Shown piece after piece: positions 1-7,800 of a stretch of DNA of 11,577 nt. Under the pieces are notes generated by a model. It was not told the origin of the DNA. It was given only the letters and a program-made list of their open reading frames with translations, and did not search any database. Position 1 is the first letter of the stretch. Every line of letters starts with the position of its first letter. Source of the DNA: Microbacter sp049976245 (lineage in GTDB: Bacteria; Bacteroidota; Bacteroidia; Bacteroidales; Paludibacteraceae); contig JBMFIQ010000055.1 in assembly GCA_049976245.1 (NCBI GenBank), positions 1 through 11,577 of the forward strand. Direction: 5' to 3'. The translations under genes and the position numbers were made by a program.

Positions 1-160
1 ATCATTGAGCGTTTATTCCTTTTACGTGTAGAAAAATGGTCAATATCAGCCGTAATGTCAGTAAATCGTCCGACATGTACCACATCATCACTGCGTTTTT
101 CGTTTCAGTGATAAGTGGTCATTATGCTCCTTTTTTATCCATTCAGCCATCGAAAAAAAA

Positions 161-200
161 GAACATTTTTCAATATTTCTTTTTGCCAAACTATTTTTGT
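161..200 (+). repeat. 40-bp repeat shared with 3842-3881, copy 1
   Basis: Aligned base by base, 161-200 and 3842-3881 differ at only two of 40 positions. This places the same intergenic repeat both in the gene-free left end and between fsr and the capsule genes, about 3.7 kb apart. Its right end overlaps the start of the 39-bp repeat. Confidence 0.85.
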
Positions 201-233
201 CAACGTACATTTAACAATTGGACAAAAGTTTTC
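195..233 (+). repeat. 39-bp direct repeat, copy 1
   Basis: Positions 195-233 are identical over all 39 bases to 450-488. The core word is AACAATTGGACAAAAGTTTT. The copies are 255 bp apart and lie in non-coding sequence. Partial relatives of the same words (TTGTCAACGAACA near 367, GTCAGCGAACAAT near 499) lie in or just beside the same stretch, so this is a small cluster of decaying repeats rather than a single duplication. Confidence 0.9.
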
Positions 234-449
234 GCCTATTTGTACGTTTACATTGGCTGTTTTTCATCCAAAAAAGGGCAATTGTAAGGTGATTTTGTAT
301 GTTTTTGAACTGTCGAGGAGCAAAAATGAGTGAACAATGGTCATTTTTCATTGAAAAAAGGGCAATTGTCAACGAACAAAGACCATATTTCAAAAGTTTT
401 TGAGCAATTGTTCGTGTACAAAACCAATTTAGCAAAAAGTTTTCGTCAC

Positions 450-488
450 TTTTGTCAACGTACATTTAACAATTGGACAAAAGTTTTC
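450..488 (+). repeat. 39-bp direct repeat, copy 2
   Basis: Exact second copy of the 195-233 sequence, in the same orientation. Another word, AAAAAAGGGCAATTGT, is found at 270-285 and again at 354-369, so the segment 195-510 behaves as two diverged copies of a larger repeat. Confidence 0.9.
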
Positions 489-702
489 ATCACTTTTGTC
501 AGCGAACAATTTTGAATATGTCAAATGAAATGAGTTTTAAAACACATATTATCAGTACAATGGAGGATTCCTTTTTTGAGGTTCCATCCATTTTTTTCAT
601 GTAATATTTGTACATATGTAATATCATAGCGCTGAATTGTTCATTCAATGCTAAGTGAGGCAGAGAATTGGACTGGGTCATAATAAGAGTCAATGTAGAA
701 GC

Positions 703-765
703 GAATGACTATTTTGGTGCGTTCTACACAGCCTAAGTGTTAAAAATAAAAATAGTCGTATGATA
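703..765 (-). repeat. Degenerate inverted copy of R element
   Basis: This stretch resembles the R element copy at 7838-7894 in the same orientation: ATGACTATTTTGG, then a GTTC word, CCTnAG, and an A-rich tail ending near a GTATGA word. I estimate roughly three quarters of positions agree by eye. It is non-coding and seems to be an old copy. Confidence 0.5.
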
Positions 766-1117
766 TTTTTGCTTTGTTATTTTTGTCAGGTTTTTATATG
801 GTAATATGACATTTGTGCAGTGACAAAATTACAGATGTTTGTGTAAAATTAAAATATATTGGCCGCAAATAAATTAATGAAATGCAAATAATATTTATAT
901 ATTGCATTATAATTCAGTTAATTGAAAAAATATACGAAAAATAATTAGTATTTAATGTTGTGATTTAAAATTAAATATGTTATTTATGGTAAATATTTTG
1001 TAAGTTAAATAATGATTTGTTGTTTGAGACATCAGCGAGCTCAACGGTAAATCCGGCTCCAATGAAAAGAGCAAACGAAGTGATTCCCGTTTTTCAATTT
1101 CAGAACAGGATTTTTTG

Positions 1118-1150
1118 TTGAAAGGTGAAACACAAGTTATCTTATCTTTG
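1118..1150 (+). promoter_or_regulatory. Candidate Bacteroidota promoter for the DUF6261-like gene
   Basis: A perfect -7 element TATCTTTG (consensus TAnnTTTG) lies at 1143-1150. A TTG at 1118-1120 sits at about the right distance for the -33 element, with a 22-bp spacer. Transcription would start near 1157, leaving a leader of about 25 bases before the ATG at 1181. The assignment rests on consensus match and position only. Confidence 0.6.
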
Positions 1151-1180
1151 AGCCGTTTATTTAACTTTTAATTTTTTGAT

Positions 1181-1969
1181 ATGAATACAATTAACAAACA
1201 AATTCCATTTCAGCGATTCCACAAAAGTGAGTATCGCAATGTAGTAAAAGAAGTGATCGCCGTGGTATCAGCCTATCCAACACAGGCCAATATGGTTAAG
1301 AACTGGATAGACCGGCTTAAGGCAATGGAGCAGCAGATGGATCAGCTTGAAGTCCCGAGGAGGAAACATCCCGACACTGCCGAATTAGTAAAAACCCGTA
1401 ACAAAAGTTTGGACCTGATCCGAGCCATTATCGCTCAGGTAAAATCATTGAAGCGGGTTAATCTGGAGACTCAGGCAACTGACATAACGTTGCTTGACGC
1501 ATTTATTTCGCAGTTTCTTCAACCCATCGTAAGAACCGATTGGAGCAATCGCACGTTCAATCTTGACAAAATGTTTGCAGCCTTAAGTTTGGACACCAAC
1601 CTGCAAGCGGCCATTGCCAATTTGAACCTGAGTTTGTTGTTTGACGAACTGAGTGGGTTAGCAAATAGTCAGAAAACGATCCGGGAAAATCGAAGCGCAT
1701 CGATTCGTCAACAAAAGAAAGTGGACACGTTGGCCATTCGTTCAAAGGCAACCGCGGTGATTCGTGAACTTTTCGCAGCCATCGATCTGGCTCAAATAGA
1801 ACATTCCGAAGTGGATTTCACTGAAATGGTAAACGGCATCAACCAATGTTTGAATTACTATATCAGTCAAGCCAAAACACGAAAGACGCTGTATGAGAAG
1901 AAATCCAAAGAGCAGCGCACCGTGAATGAACCGAAGAGTCCAACCAAGGTGGCGCAAGTAGTAAATTGA
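1181..1969 (+). CDS. DUF6261-like helical protein, function unknown
   Basis: A 262-residue soluble protein with no signal peptide or membrane segment. It is predicted almost wholly alpha-helical and rich in Lys, Arg, Gln and Ala. From memory, its layout resembles the Bacteroidota-specific DUF6261 family: an N-terminal helix pair, a middle segment with a NLNLSLLFDEL word near 147-157, an Arg/Lys-rich stretch at 162-188, and a closing helix with YYISQAKTRK near 226-235. I could not test this. The basic C-terminal tail (about 233-262) is probably disordered. The ATG at 1181 is chosen because a -7 promoter element lies about 30 bp upstream and there is no in-frame ATG before it. The gene has its own promoter and terminator, so it looks monocistronic. 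No catalytic residues are apparent and its role is unknown. Confidence 0.85.
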   Translation: MNTINKQIPFQRFHKSEYRNVVKEVIAVVSAYPTQANMVKNWIDRLKAMEQQMDQLEVPRRKHPDTAELVKTRNKSLDLIRAIIAQVKSLKRVNLETQATDITLLDAFISQFLQPIVRTDWSNRTFNLDKMFAALSLDTNLQAAIANLNLSLLFDELSGLANSQKTIRENRSASIRQQKKVDTLAIRSKATAVIRELFAAIDLAQIEHSEVDFTEMVNGINQCLNYYISQAKTRKTLYEKKSKEQRTVNEPKSPTKVAQVVN

Positions 1970-1979
1970 TTTTCTTCCG

Positions 1980-2008
1980 GCTCCGTTCCTGTTCGCGGAG
2001 CTTTTTTT
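1980..2008 (+). terminator. Rho-independent terminator of the DUF6261-like gene
   Basis: The hairpin GCTCCG (1980-1985) / CGGAGC (1996-2001) has a 10-base loop and is followed at once by seven T (2002-2008). It begins 11 bp after the stop codon, the classic position and structure for an intrinsic terminator. Confidence 0.88.
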
Positions 2009-2165
2009 ATCCAATCCCAACCATCTATTCTTCTTCTCGTTGCAAACGAAGGGGATGTACACGCCTTAATACTTATAACCACCAATGGTACAAATTAACA
2101 TGAAGTGAGACATGAAAATGTTTATGCTCAATAAGATGGATTATTTTCTTTGAGGTGCTATGAAT
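2009..2165. other. Spacer, no gene seen
   Basis: No open frame with gene-like composition is present. The word TTTATGCTCAA near 2119 resembles the middle of the R element read in the opposite direction and may be a remnant. The rest of the spacer up to 2481 is made of the repeats listed next. Confidence 0.4.
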
Positions 2166-2352
2166 TTTCATACGTCTATTTTTATTGTTAACATTAAGGT
2201 CGTATGGAACTCGCCAAATAGTCATACACTTGAGCATAAGCTCTTTTTATGGCTCGTTTCATACGTCTTTCTTTATTTTAAACACTATGGATCTATGGAA
2301 TACGCCAAACAGTCATACGCTTGAGCATAAGCTGTTTTTATCGCTCGTTTCG
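2166..2352 (+). repeat. R element, two tandem copies of about 91 bp
   Basis: Copy one starts with TTTCATACGTCT at 2166-2177; the same 12 bases recur at 2257-2268, where copy two begins. Each copy holds a TATGGA word, CGCCAAA, an AGTCATAC word, TTGAGCATAAGCT and a TTTTTAT tract in the same order. The words CGTATG and CATAC form short inverted arms inside the unit. GAGC-ATAA-GCTC plus five T in copy one could form a tiny hairpin with a T-run, too short to be called a terminator. Copies also occur at 3971-4064, 4287-4374 and, inverted, 7801-7894. Confidence 0.85.
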
Positions 2353-2367
2353 TAACTTCAAATTTTT

Positions 2368-2421
2368 CATTGTCAACTGTCAACTGTCAATTGTCCATTG
2401 TCCATTGTTCATTGTCCATTG
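2368..2421 (+). repeat. Heptamer array, CATTGTC/AACTGTC type
   Basis: Seven complete 7-bp units plus a partial one: CATTGTC, AACTGTC, AACTGTC, AATTGTC, CATTGTC, CATTGTT, CATTGTC, CATTG. The period is exactly 7, so it cannot be an in-frame coding repeat. The same array type recurs at 3890-3917, 4079-4125, 4389-4437 and 8336-8356, always in this orientation. Confidence 0.9.
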
Positions 2422-2443
2422 AATTGAGTTTCTTTCTTTAAGC

Positions 2444-2471
2444 CTTAAACTTTACACCCTACACCTTACAC
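2444..2471 (+). repeat. Heptamer array, YYTACAC type
   Basis: Four 7-bp units: CTTAAAC, TTTACAC, CCTACAC, CTTACAC. It follows the CATTGTC-type array at a short distance, and the same pair of arrays recurs downstream. It lies just 5' of the fsr promoter. Confidence 0.85.
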
Positions 2472-2481
2472 TGATTCTTAT

Positions 2482-2511
2482 CTTTTCATTCCGTCGAAAT
2501 AACTAACTTTG
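2482..2511 (+). promoter_or_regulatory. Candidate Bacteroidota promoter for fsr
   Basis: A perfect -7 element TAACTTTG lies at 2504-2511. A T-rich TTTTC word at 2482-2486 stands roughly where a weak -33 element would be. Predicted transcription starts near 2518, giving a leader of about 30 bases before the ATG at 2547. Confidence 0.6.
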
Positions 2512-2546
2512 CACCTTCAAAAAAAGCATATCAGACATACAATCCG

Positions 2547-3743
2547 ATGAAGACAAGAAACGATGCTGTAGTGAAGCCGACTTATCCCATTTTGCTGTCA
2601 ACCAGCTTTTCTCATTTCCTGAATGACATGATGCAGTCGTTGATTTTAGCGGTCTATCCCATGTTGAAAAGTCAGTTTGATCTCAATTTTGCACAAGTGG
2701 GATTGATCACCTTCTCTTATCAATTGACGGCATCGTTGCTGCAACCATTGGTAGGCATTTACACCGATAAGCATCCGAAACCTTTTTCGTTGGTTTTTGG
2801 GATGGCATGTACCCTTACCGGTATTTTGCTTTTGGCCTTTGCTTCGAGCTATCCGTTATTGTTGGTGGCAGCCATGACCGTGGGCATGGGATCCTCCATT
2901 TTTCATCCCGAAGCTGCCCGTGTGGCGCGCATCGCATCGGGAGGCCGTTTTGGTCTGGCACAATCCATTTTTCAGGTTGGAGGTAATTCGGGAGCAGCCA
3001 TTGGGCCTCTCTTGGCAGCATGGATCGTCATTCCGCATCATTTGACCAGTGTAAGCTGGTTCTCACCATTTGCCTTTCTGGCCATGATCGTTTTGCTGCA
3101 GGTCAGTTTTTGGTACCGTGGGCGCATCTCCTTTTACCAACATGCACAACGGGAAACCTTGCGTGACGAACGATTCTCTCATCGAAAAATGGTCCTTACA
3201 ATCTTTTTATTGCTGTTGCTGGTTTTCTCCAAAAATTTTTATTTAAGCAGCCTGAACACCTTTTATATGTTTTATCTGATCCATAAATTTCATATCAATA
3301 CCCAACAGGCACAATACATGCTCTTCCTTTTTCTAGCTGCATTTGCCTTGGGAACGCTTATTGGAGGGCCGCTGGGAGATCGTATCGGGCGAAAAAGGAT
3401 CATCTGGTTTTCCATCCTTGGCGTTGCTCCGTTTACCCTGTTGTTGCCGCATGTCAACAGCCTCTTTTGGACAGCCGTACTTACGGTGCTGATCGGATTG
3501 ATTTTAGCCTCGGCATTCCCGGCTATCTTGGTTTTTGCACAAGAACTCATTCCTGGAAAATTTGGAATGATGTCGGGACTGTTTTATGGCTTTTCATTTG
3601 GCATGGGAGGATTGGGAGCTGCCGTGTTAGGCAATATAGCCGATGCTTACAGCATCAGTACGGTTTATGAGATTTGCAGTTTTCTCCCTTTGTTGGGGAT
3701 GTTTGCCGTTTTCCTGCCCGACATCAGAATGGATCGAAAATGA
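2547..3743 (+). CDS. fsr: MFS efflux transporter, fosmidomycin resistance family
   Basis: A 398-residue inner-membrane protein of the Major Facilitator Superfamily, predicted to have 12 helices. It matches the Fsr family closely along its whole length. Landmarks are SHFLNDMMQSLILAVYP (22-38), GIYTDKHPKP (70-79, the motif-A loop between helices 2 and 3), SSIFHPEAARVAR (116-128), the LAQSIFQVGGN segment (138-147), GGPLGDRIGRK (273-283), LGVAPFTL (291-298) and FGMGGLGAAVLG (351-362). E. coli Fsr is a proton-driven exporter of fosmidomycin; the native substrate here is unknown. Length is normal and the frame is intact. The ATG at 2547 is the first in frame and lies about 35 bp after a -7 element. 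It has no co-directional neighbour close enough for an operon and faces wzc convergently. No terminator is obvious after the stop; repeats begin within 100 bp. Confidence 0.93.
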   Translation: MKTRNDAVVKPTYPILLSTSFSHFLNDMMQSLILAVYPMLKSQFDLNFAQVGLITFSYQLTASLLQPLVGIYTDKHPKPFSLVFGMACTLTGILLLAFASSYPLLLVAAMTVGMGSSIFHPEAARVARIASGGRFGLAQSIFQVGGNSGAAIGPLLAAWIVIPHHLTSVSWFSPFAFLAMIVLLQVSFWYRGRISFYQHAQRETLRDERFSHRKMVLTIFLLLLLVFSKNFYLSSLNTFYMFYLIHKFHINTQQAQYMLFLFLAAFALGTLIGGPLGDRIGRKRIIWFSILGVAPFTLLLPHVNSLFWTAVLTVLIGLILASAFPAILVFAQELIPGKFGMMSGLFYGFSFGMGGLGAAVLGNIADAYSISTVYEICSFLPLLGMFAVFLPDIRMDRK

Positions 3744-3841
3744 AAGGTAAAATTGATCCATTGAACACGAGCCATAAAGAGTTTATGTACAAGATAATGA
3801 CGATTTGACGAGTTTCATTTTTCATTCGTCAAAAAAAGGAC

Positions 3842-3881
3842 GAACATTTTTCAATATTTCTTTTTACCAAACTATTTTTAT
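3842..3881 (+). repeat. 40-bp repeat shared with 161-200, copy 2
   Basis: Two mismatches in 40 bases to 161-200. It abuts the heptamer arrays that start at 3890. Slightly upstream, 3767-3786 (GAGCCATAAAGAGTTTATG) looks like a short inverted remnant of the R element. Confidence 0.85.
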
Positions 3882-3889
3882 CAGCCTAC

Positions 3890-3964
3890 AATTGTCAACT
3901 GTCCATTGTCCATTGAATTGAGTTTCCTTCTTTAAGTTTAAACTTTACACCCTACACCTTACAC
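3890..3964 (+). repeat. Heptamer module, both array types
   Basis: CATTGTC-type units occupy 3890-3917 (AATTGTC, AACTGTC, CATTGTC, then CATTGAA). After a T-rich spacer, YYTACAC-type units occupy 3937-3964 (TTTAAAC, TTTACAC, CCTACAC, CTTACAC). With the R element that follows, these make up the 210-bp tandem unit; 3891-3970 matches 4101-4180 with one mismatch. Confidence 0.85.
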
Positions 3965-3970
3965 TGATTT

Positions 3971-4437
3971 TATACGTCTTTTTTATTTTTTAACGCTAAG
4001 AAAGTATGGAACTCGCCAAACAGACATACGCTTGAGCATAAGCTGTTTTTATGGTTCGTTTCGTAACTTCAAATTTTTCATTGTCAACTGTCAACTGTCC
4101 ATTGTCAATTGTCCATTGTCCATTGAATTGAGTTTCCTTCTTTAAGTTTAAACTTTACACCCTACACCTTACACTGATTTTATACGTNNNNNNNNNNNNN
4201 NNNNNNNNNNNNNNNNNNNNNNNNNNNNNNNNNNNNNNNNNNNNNNNNNNNNNNNNNNNNNNNNNNNNNNNNNNNNNNNNNNNNNNTCTTTTTTATTTTT
4301 TAACGCTAAGAAAGTATGGAACTCGCCAAACAGTCATACGTTTGAGCATAAGCTGTTTTTATGGTTCGTTTCGTAACTTCAAATTTTTCATTGTCAACTG
4401 TCAACTGTCCATTGTCAATTGTCAATTGTCCATTGCA
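3971..4437 (+). repeat. 210-bp tandem repeat interrupted by scaffold gap
   Basis: One complete unit spans 3971-4180: R element (3971-4064), short link, CATTGTC heptamers (4079-4125), spacer, YYTACAC heptamers (4147-4174). A next unit begins at 4181 with the same TATACGT word and runs into N at 4188. The sequence after the gap (4287-4437) continues the unit at the matching position, with only two differences in its first 100 or so bases. The last unit ends after its CATTGTC heptamers (4389-4437), 9 bp from the wzc stop codon. The true number of units is unknown. Confidence 0.85.
4188..4286. other. Scaffold gap, 99 N
   Basis: Unresolved bases inside the tandem repeat. Left flank TATACGT and right flank TCTTTTTTATT are adjacent in the intact unit (they share one T), so the assembly stopped at equivalent points of two repeat copies. 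The size of the gap is therefore not reliable. Confidence 0.95.
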
Positions 4438-4446
4438 TTTCTTTTC

Positions 4447-6810
4447 CTACTTCTCTCCTTGATGGTGATAATGTCCGTACCCGTACCCATAATGATAGTA
4501 TCCACGGCGATAGCCGTTATGATGTCGTTCTAAATGCACATCGTTGATCAGTAAATACAACGGTTTCAGGGTGCCTTCATGTACCAAACGGTTAACAAAT
4601 TCAAGATTACGTCGGTCGGAATATTCGGCACGGCACACGTAAAGCGTCACGTCCGTCAGCCGATGCAGCAACAAGGTATCCGACACGGCGCCAACGGGAG
4701 AAGTATCGAACACAATGTAATCATAGAGAGGCTTGACCTCATTCACGAGTTCATCCAAACGGTTGCGCATGATCAATTCGTTTGGATTGGGGGGGATCAT
4801 GCCCGAGGGCAACAAGTCCAAGTTGGGATAATCGGGAAGTGATACAATCATCTTTTGTACGTCGTTTTCCAAACCGGAGAGGTACGACGAAATACCTTCC
4901 CGATCAGGCACCCCAAATATTTTATTCAATTGCGGTTTACGCAAGTCCAATCCCATGAGCAACACTTTTTTGTCGGCCATGGAGAGGGTAATGGCTAAAT
5001 TTACGCTGACAAAAGTTTTGCCTTCTCCCGGTTCCGTGGAAGTGACCATGATGATTTTTTGTGTCGGATAATCGAGCACAAACTGCAACCTGGTGCGCAA
5101 CAGACGCAGCAGTTCAGGATTCGATTCATGAACGTTGTGCTGATCCACAATGGGAAGGTCCGATGGATTGTGCGTCAATTCGCTTAAGACAGGCACATTG
5201 GTCAATGCTTCCACATCCTGACGTCCGTGAATGGTGTTGTCAATCAAATCGCGAATGTAGATAATCAGGATTGGGATGGCCAATCCGAGCATGAAAAAGA
5301 CCAACATGATGAGTGAAGTACGCGGCGCTACCTGCAAAGCATCGTTGGGATTGTCAATCAATCGGCCTTTAGGTACCGTGACCGCCATTTGCAGCGATGC
5401 CTCTTCTCTTTTTTGAAGCAGGAAAGTGTACAAAGTCTCTTTGACGGTTTGTTGACGGTCAATTTCGAGGAATTCACGTTCCTGACGCGGCACTTGATAA
5501 ATTTTTGAAGCAATTTCATTGATTTGACGATCCAGTGATGCACGGGTAATCAGGATTCCTTTTCGCGTGTTGGCGATACTGGTAAGAATGGCTTCTCTGG
5601 CTGCCTCTACTTGATGATTGAGTGACGAAAGGGCAGGGTTATCTGCCGAGGCATTGCGGGCAATACGTTCCCGTTCCAGTACCAATTTATTGTAGGCATT
5701 GATGACCTCAATCAAACCGACATCCGTGAGGCCGAGGTTTGGTACCAACGCATTGTGATATTTGGGATCACGAAGAAACTCTTCGACATAATTGATCAAG
5801 CTTAGTTGAGTTTCAACTTGGATCAATTGTTGCTGATAAGTATTGGCGTCGCCCAACACCAATTTGGTCTCCTCTTTGGCATCAATCAACTGGTTGTTCT
5901 GTTTGAATTGTTGAGCCTGATGTTCCACGTTGCTCAAATCGGTTGAGAGCAACTGTAGTCTCGAATTGATGAAATTGGCTGTATTCATGGCCGATTGGTT
6001 CATTAGCGCAATGGCATCGTCATTGTACAATTTCACCAAAGTATAAAGGATATCTTCCCCTTTTTGAACATTTCCCGTCACCAAGGTCAAAGTCACTACA
6101 TCGGTTTGTTTCCCGACATCGGTGGTTAAAGCGTCATTGGCCAATTCTTTGGCAACGCCAATCGGGTTGTTGATCACGATGTCTAATTTTTGATCAGGGA
6201 AAGCATGACCGGCACGAATTTGCAAAAGCACATTTCCCGCAGGCGTTTTCAATAGGACGGGAAGCTGATGCACCGTTTCTTCCCAACGATGTCCGTCGTA
6301 GCGTCCCGTAACGGTAAAAGCGTGAGCGGTTTCGGGGGTGATGGTCAATTGGATGGGATAACGTAACGAATCCAACAACGTGCTGTCCATGTCGGCAACA
6401 AGGGGTGATGCCGTATATATTTCCTCCCGTCGCAGAAAATGATGGTGATAATAGCTGACATAGAGATGCAATCGGTTGACCACTTCCGCCATCAAATTCC
6501 TTGATTTAAGTACTTGTTCTTCGTCATTGACCATTGAAGAAGTGTTGGAAGTGATGCCCACGGCTTCCAACTGATTCATCAGTGACATGGCATTCATTTG
6601 TCCGCTTTTGGACTGATCCATGATGAGCACGGATGCGGTAAACTGATATTTACGGGGGGAAATGTGGGCGTAAAAATAGCCCAAAATGAGCGCCAAGACC
6701 ACTGAAGCAACAATCCAAGGCCAATAGCCGATGAATTTTTCGATCAGTTCACGAATGTTGATGGGGGTTTCTTCTATTTCTTCAGGGGTGTCCAATTGAT
6801 TATTTTCCAT
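4447..6810 (-). CDS. wzc: Wzc-like polysaccharide co-polymerase with tyrosine kinase domain
   Basis: A 787-residue inner-membrane protein that in this family controls chain length and export of capsule or exopolysaccharide and autophosphorylates on tyrosine. Order of parts: Wzz domain with first membrane helix (about 30-48); long periplasmic helical region (about 215-475) ending in the GNVR-type segment PRQEREFLEIDRQQ (441-454); second membrane helix (about 499-518); cytoplasmic BY-kinase domain. The kinase has an E-x2-R-x2-R oligomerisation motif (E566, R569, R572), Walker A EPGEGKT (593-599), Walker A' GLDLRKP (620-626) and Walker B IVFDTSP (699-705). The first Asp of Walker A' is Gly, which I believe is common in Bacteroidota homologues. 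Seven Tyr within the last 21 residues form the expected phospho-acceptor tail. The start is an ATG 79 bp after wza, so one transcript is likely. Confidence 0.95.
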   Translation of the reverse strand: MENNQLDTPEEIEETPINIRELIEKFIGYWPWIVASVVLALILGYFYAHISPRKYQFTASVLIMDQSKSGQMNAMSLMNQLEAVGITSNTSSMVNDEEQVLKSRNLMAEVVNRLHLYVSYYHHHFLRREEIYTASPLVADMDSTLLDSLRYPIQLTITPETAHAFTVTGRYDGHRWEETVHQLPVLLKTPAGNVLLQIRAGHAFPDQKLDIVINNPIGVAKELANDALTTDVGKQTDVVTLTLVTGNVQKGEDILYTLVKLYNDDAIALMNQSAMNTANFINSRLQLLSTDLSNVEHQAQQFKQNNQLIDAKEETKLVLGDANTYQQQLIQVETQLSLINYVEEFLRDPKYHNALVPNLGLTDVGLIEVINAYNKLVLERERIARNASADNPALSSLNHQVEAAREAILTSIANTRKGILITRASLDRQINEIASKIYQVPRQEREFLEIDRQQTVKETLYTFLLQKREEASLQMAVTVPKGRLIDNPNDALQVAPRTSLIMLVFFMLGLAIPILIIYIRDLIDNTIHGRQDVEALTNVPVLSELTHNPSDLPIVDQHNVHESNPELLRLLRTRLQFVLDYPTQKIIMVTSTEPGEGKTFVSVNLAITLSMADKKVLLMGLDLRKPQLNKIFGVPDREGISSYLSGLENDVQKMIVSLPDYPNLDLLPSGMIPPNPNELIMRNRLDELVNEVKPLYDYIVFDTSPVGAVSDTLLLHRLTDVTLYVCRAEYSDRRNLEFVNRLVHEGTLKPLYLLINDVHLERHHNGYRRGYYHYGYGYGHYHHQGEK

Positions 6811-6889
6811 AACGATATAAAGAAAGAATGCAAAAGTTCATTGTTGTTTTAAGTATCAATCACAAATCAAGCAGTCAATCATCGTCCAT

Positions 6890-7762
6890 TTAGTGTTTCA
6901 AAATGGTGACAAGCAAAGCAGCCAGCGAAATGAGCGTTCCGGTAATGGAAATCGATAGCGTCTCGGCGGTGCTGAAATGAGATGAACGGGCTTTCGGACC
7001 ATTCGGTTGCACATACAACACATCGTTCTGTTGTAGAAAGAAATAGGGAGAATGGATCAGCCTTTTGTCGTTCAGATCCAAACGGTATGTTTCGCGTGCT
7101 CCGTTGCTCTTTTCGCGAATCAGCAGTACATTGTTCCGTTGTCCGTAAATGGTCAAATCGCCTGCCATGGCAAGGGCTTCAAACACATTGACCTTTTCGT
7201 TCACAATGGGGAAGACGCCCGGATGATTGACTTCGCCCAGCACCGAAATCTTATAATTGGCATAACGGATGGTAATGATGGGTTCTTCTTTGATGTAGCG
7301 GGGGTAAATCTTATCCTTGATCAGTTGTGCCAATTCCATTTCCGTCAATCCCTCCACATGAAGCGTGCCTACCACGGGAAAGGTAATGTTACCTTCAGCG
7401 TCCACAAGGTAGGTTTGTAAAGCCGTAATTCCGGTGACATTGTAATTCAGATAAGCCCTTGGGTCATTGGTTGTTGGCGTTGGCACCACCGGAGGATTGA
7501 AAGGAATTGAAATATCGGGAGTTGGTGTTGTTACCGTAATCAGCAATAAATCACCGATTTTAATTTTGGTTTTAGGAACGATCTGTGTCGTGTCGTTCAT
7601 GTTGGGATAATGCCCTGCATTTTGCACATATACAATCTGTTTCTCGGAATTGCAAGCGCCAAGTAAAAGGGCTAAAGAGATGATAAAAAAGATCGGCCAT
7701 GTTTTATTTTTCAACCGTGAACCGAGAACATGTGGGTTTCGTAACGCAGAACCTTTTTGCAT
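6890..7762 (-). CDS. wza: Wza-like outer-membrane polysaccharide export lipoprotein
   Basis: A 290-residue protein expected to form the outer-membrane exit channel of a Wzy-dependent polysaccharide exporter, working with Wzc. It has a lipoprotein signal, the hydrophobic stretch PIFFIISLALLLGAC, with lipobox Cys37. A Poly_export domain covers about 66-167 (KIKIGDLLLITV; YLVDAEGNITFPVVG). An SLBB domain covers about 170-215 (ISVLGEVNHPGVFPI). A C-terminal hydrophobic helix lies at about 270-288. It is shorter than E. coli Wza, as usual in Bacteroidota. Start choice: the open frame reaches a TTG at 7801, but ATG at 7762 is the first ATG. A TTG at 7714 would give a more typical 20-residue signal peptide (LKNKTW then the hydrophobic core), so the start is not certain. 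The leader contains an R element copy. Confidence 0.92.
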   Translation of the reverse strand: MQKGSALRNPHVLGSRLKNKTWPIFFIISLALLLGACNSEKQIVYVQNAGHYPNMNDTTQIVPKTKIKIGDLLLITVTTPTPDISIPFNPPVVPTPTTNDPRAYLNYNVTGITALQTYLVDAEGNITFPVVGTLHVEGLTEMELAQLIKDKIYPRYIKEEPIITIRYANYKISVLGEVNHPGVFPIVNEKVNVFEALAMAGDLTIYGQRNNVLLIREKSNGARETYRLDLNDKRLIHSPYFFLQQNDVLYVQPNGPKARSSHFSTAETLSISITGTLISLAALLVTILKH

Positions 7763-7800
7763 AACGTTTATCTTTTTGAAATGATACGGTAAAACAATCA

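Larger units (their letters stand above)
1..1180. other. Gene-free AT-rich leader region with repeats
   Basis: I see no convincing protein gene here. The open frames present are short, low in complexity and overlap one another on both strands. Positions 1-520 are dominated by repeated words (listed separately). Positions about 780-1020 are extremely AT-rich, with a small inverted repeat (ATGCAA at 882-887, TTGCAT at 902-907) that could form a weak cruciform. Base composition jumps to a more gene-like level around 1030-1090, just before the promoter of the next gene. Confidence 0.6.

Noticed and set aside
1..130. Start of a leftward gene at the left edge
   Set aside because: A minus-strand ATG could begin at about position 5, and the frame before it resembles a short signal-like peptide ending in TGA, but too little sequence is present to support a gene.
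36..693. Several open frames of 60-84 codons on both strands
   Set aside because: They overlap each other, are built from the repeats, have AT-driven composition and no family-like motifs; no promoter fits them.
2368..4437. CRISPR array
   Set aside because: The repeats are 7-bp tandem units or a 210-bp tandem unit; there are no regularly spaced repeats with unique spacers and no cas genes.
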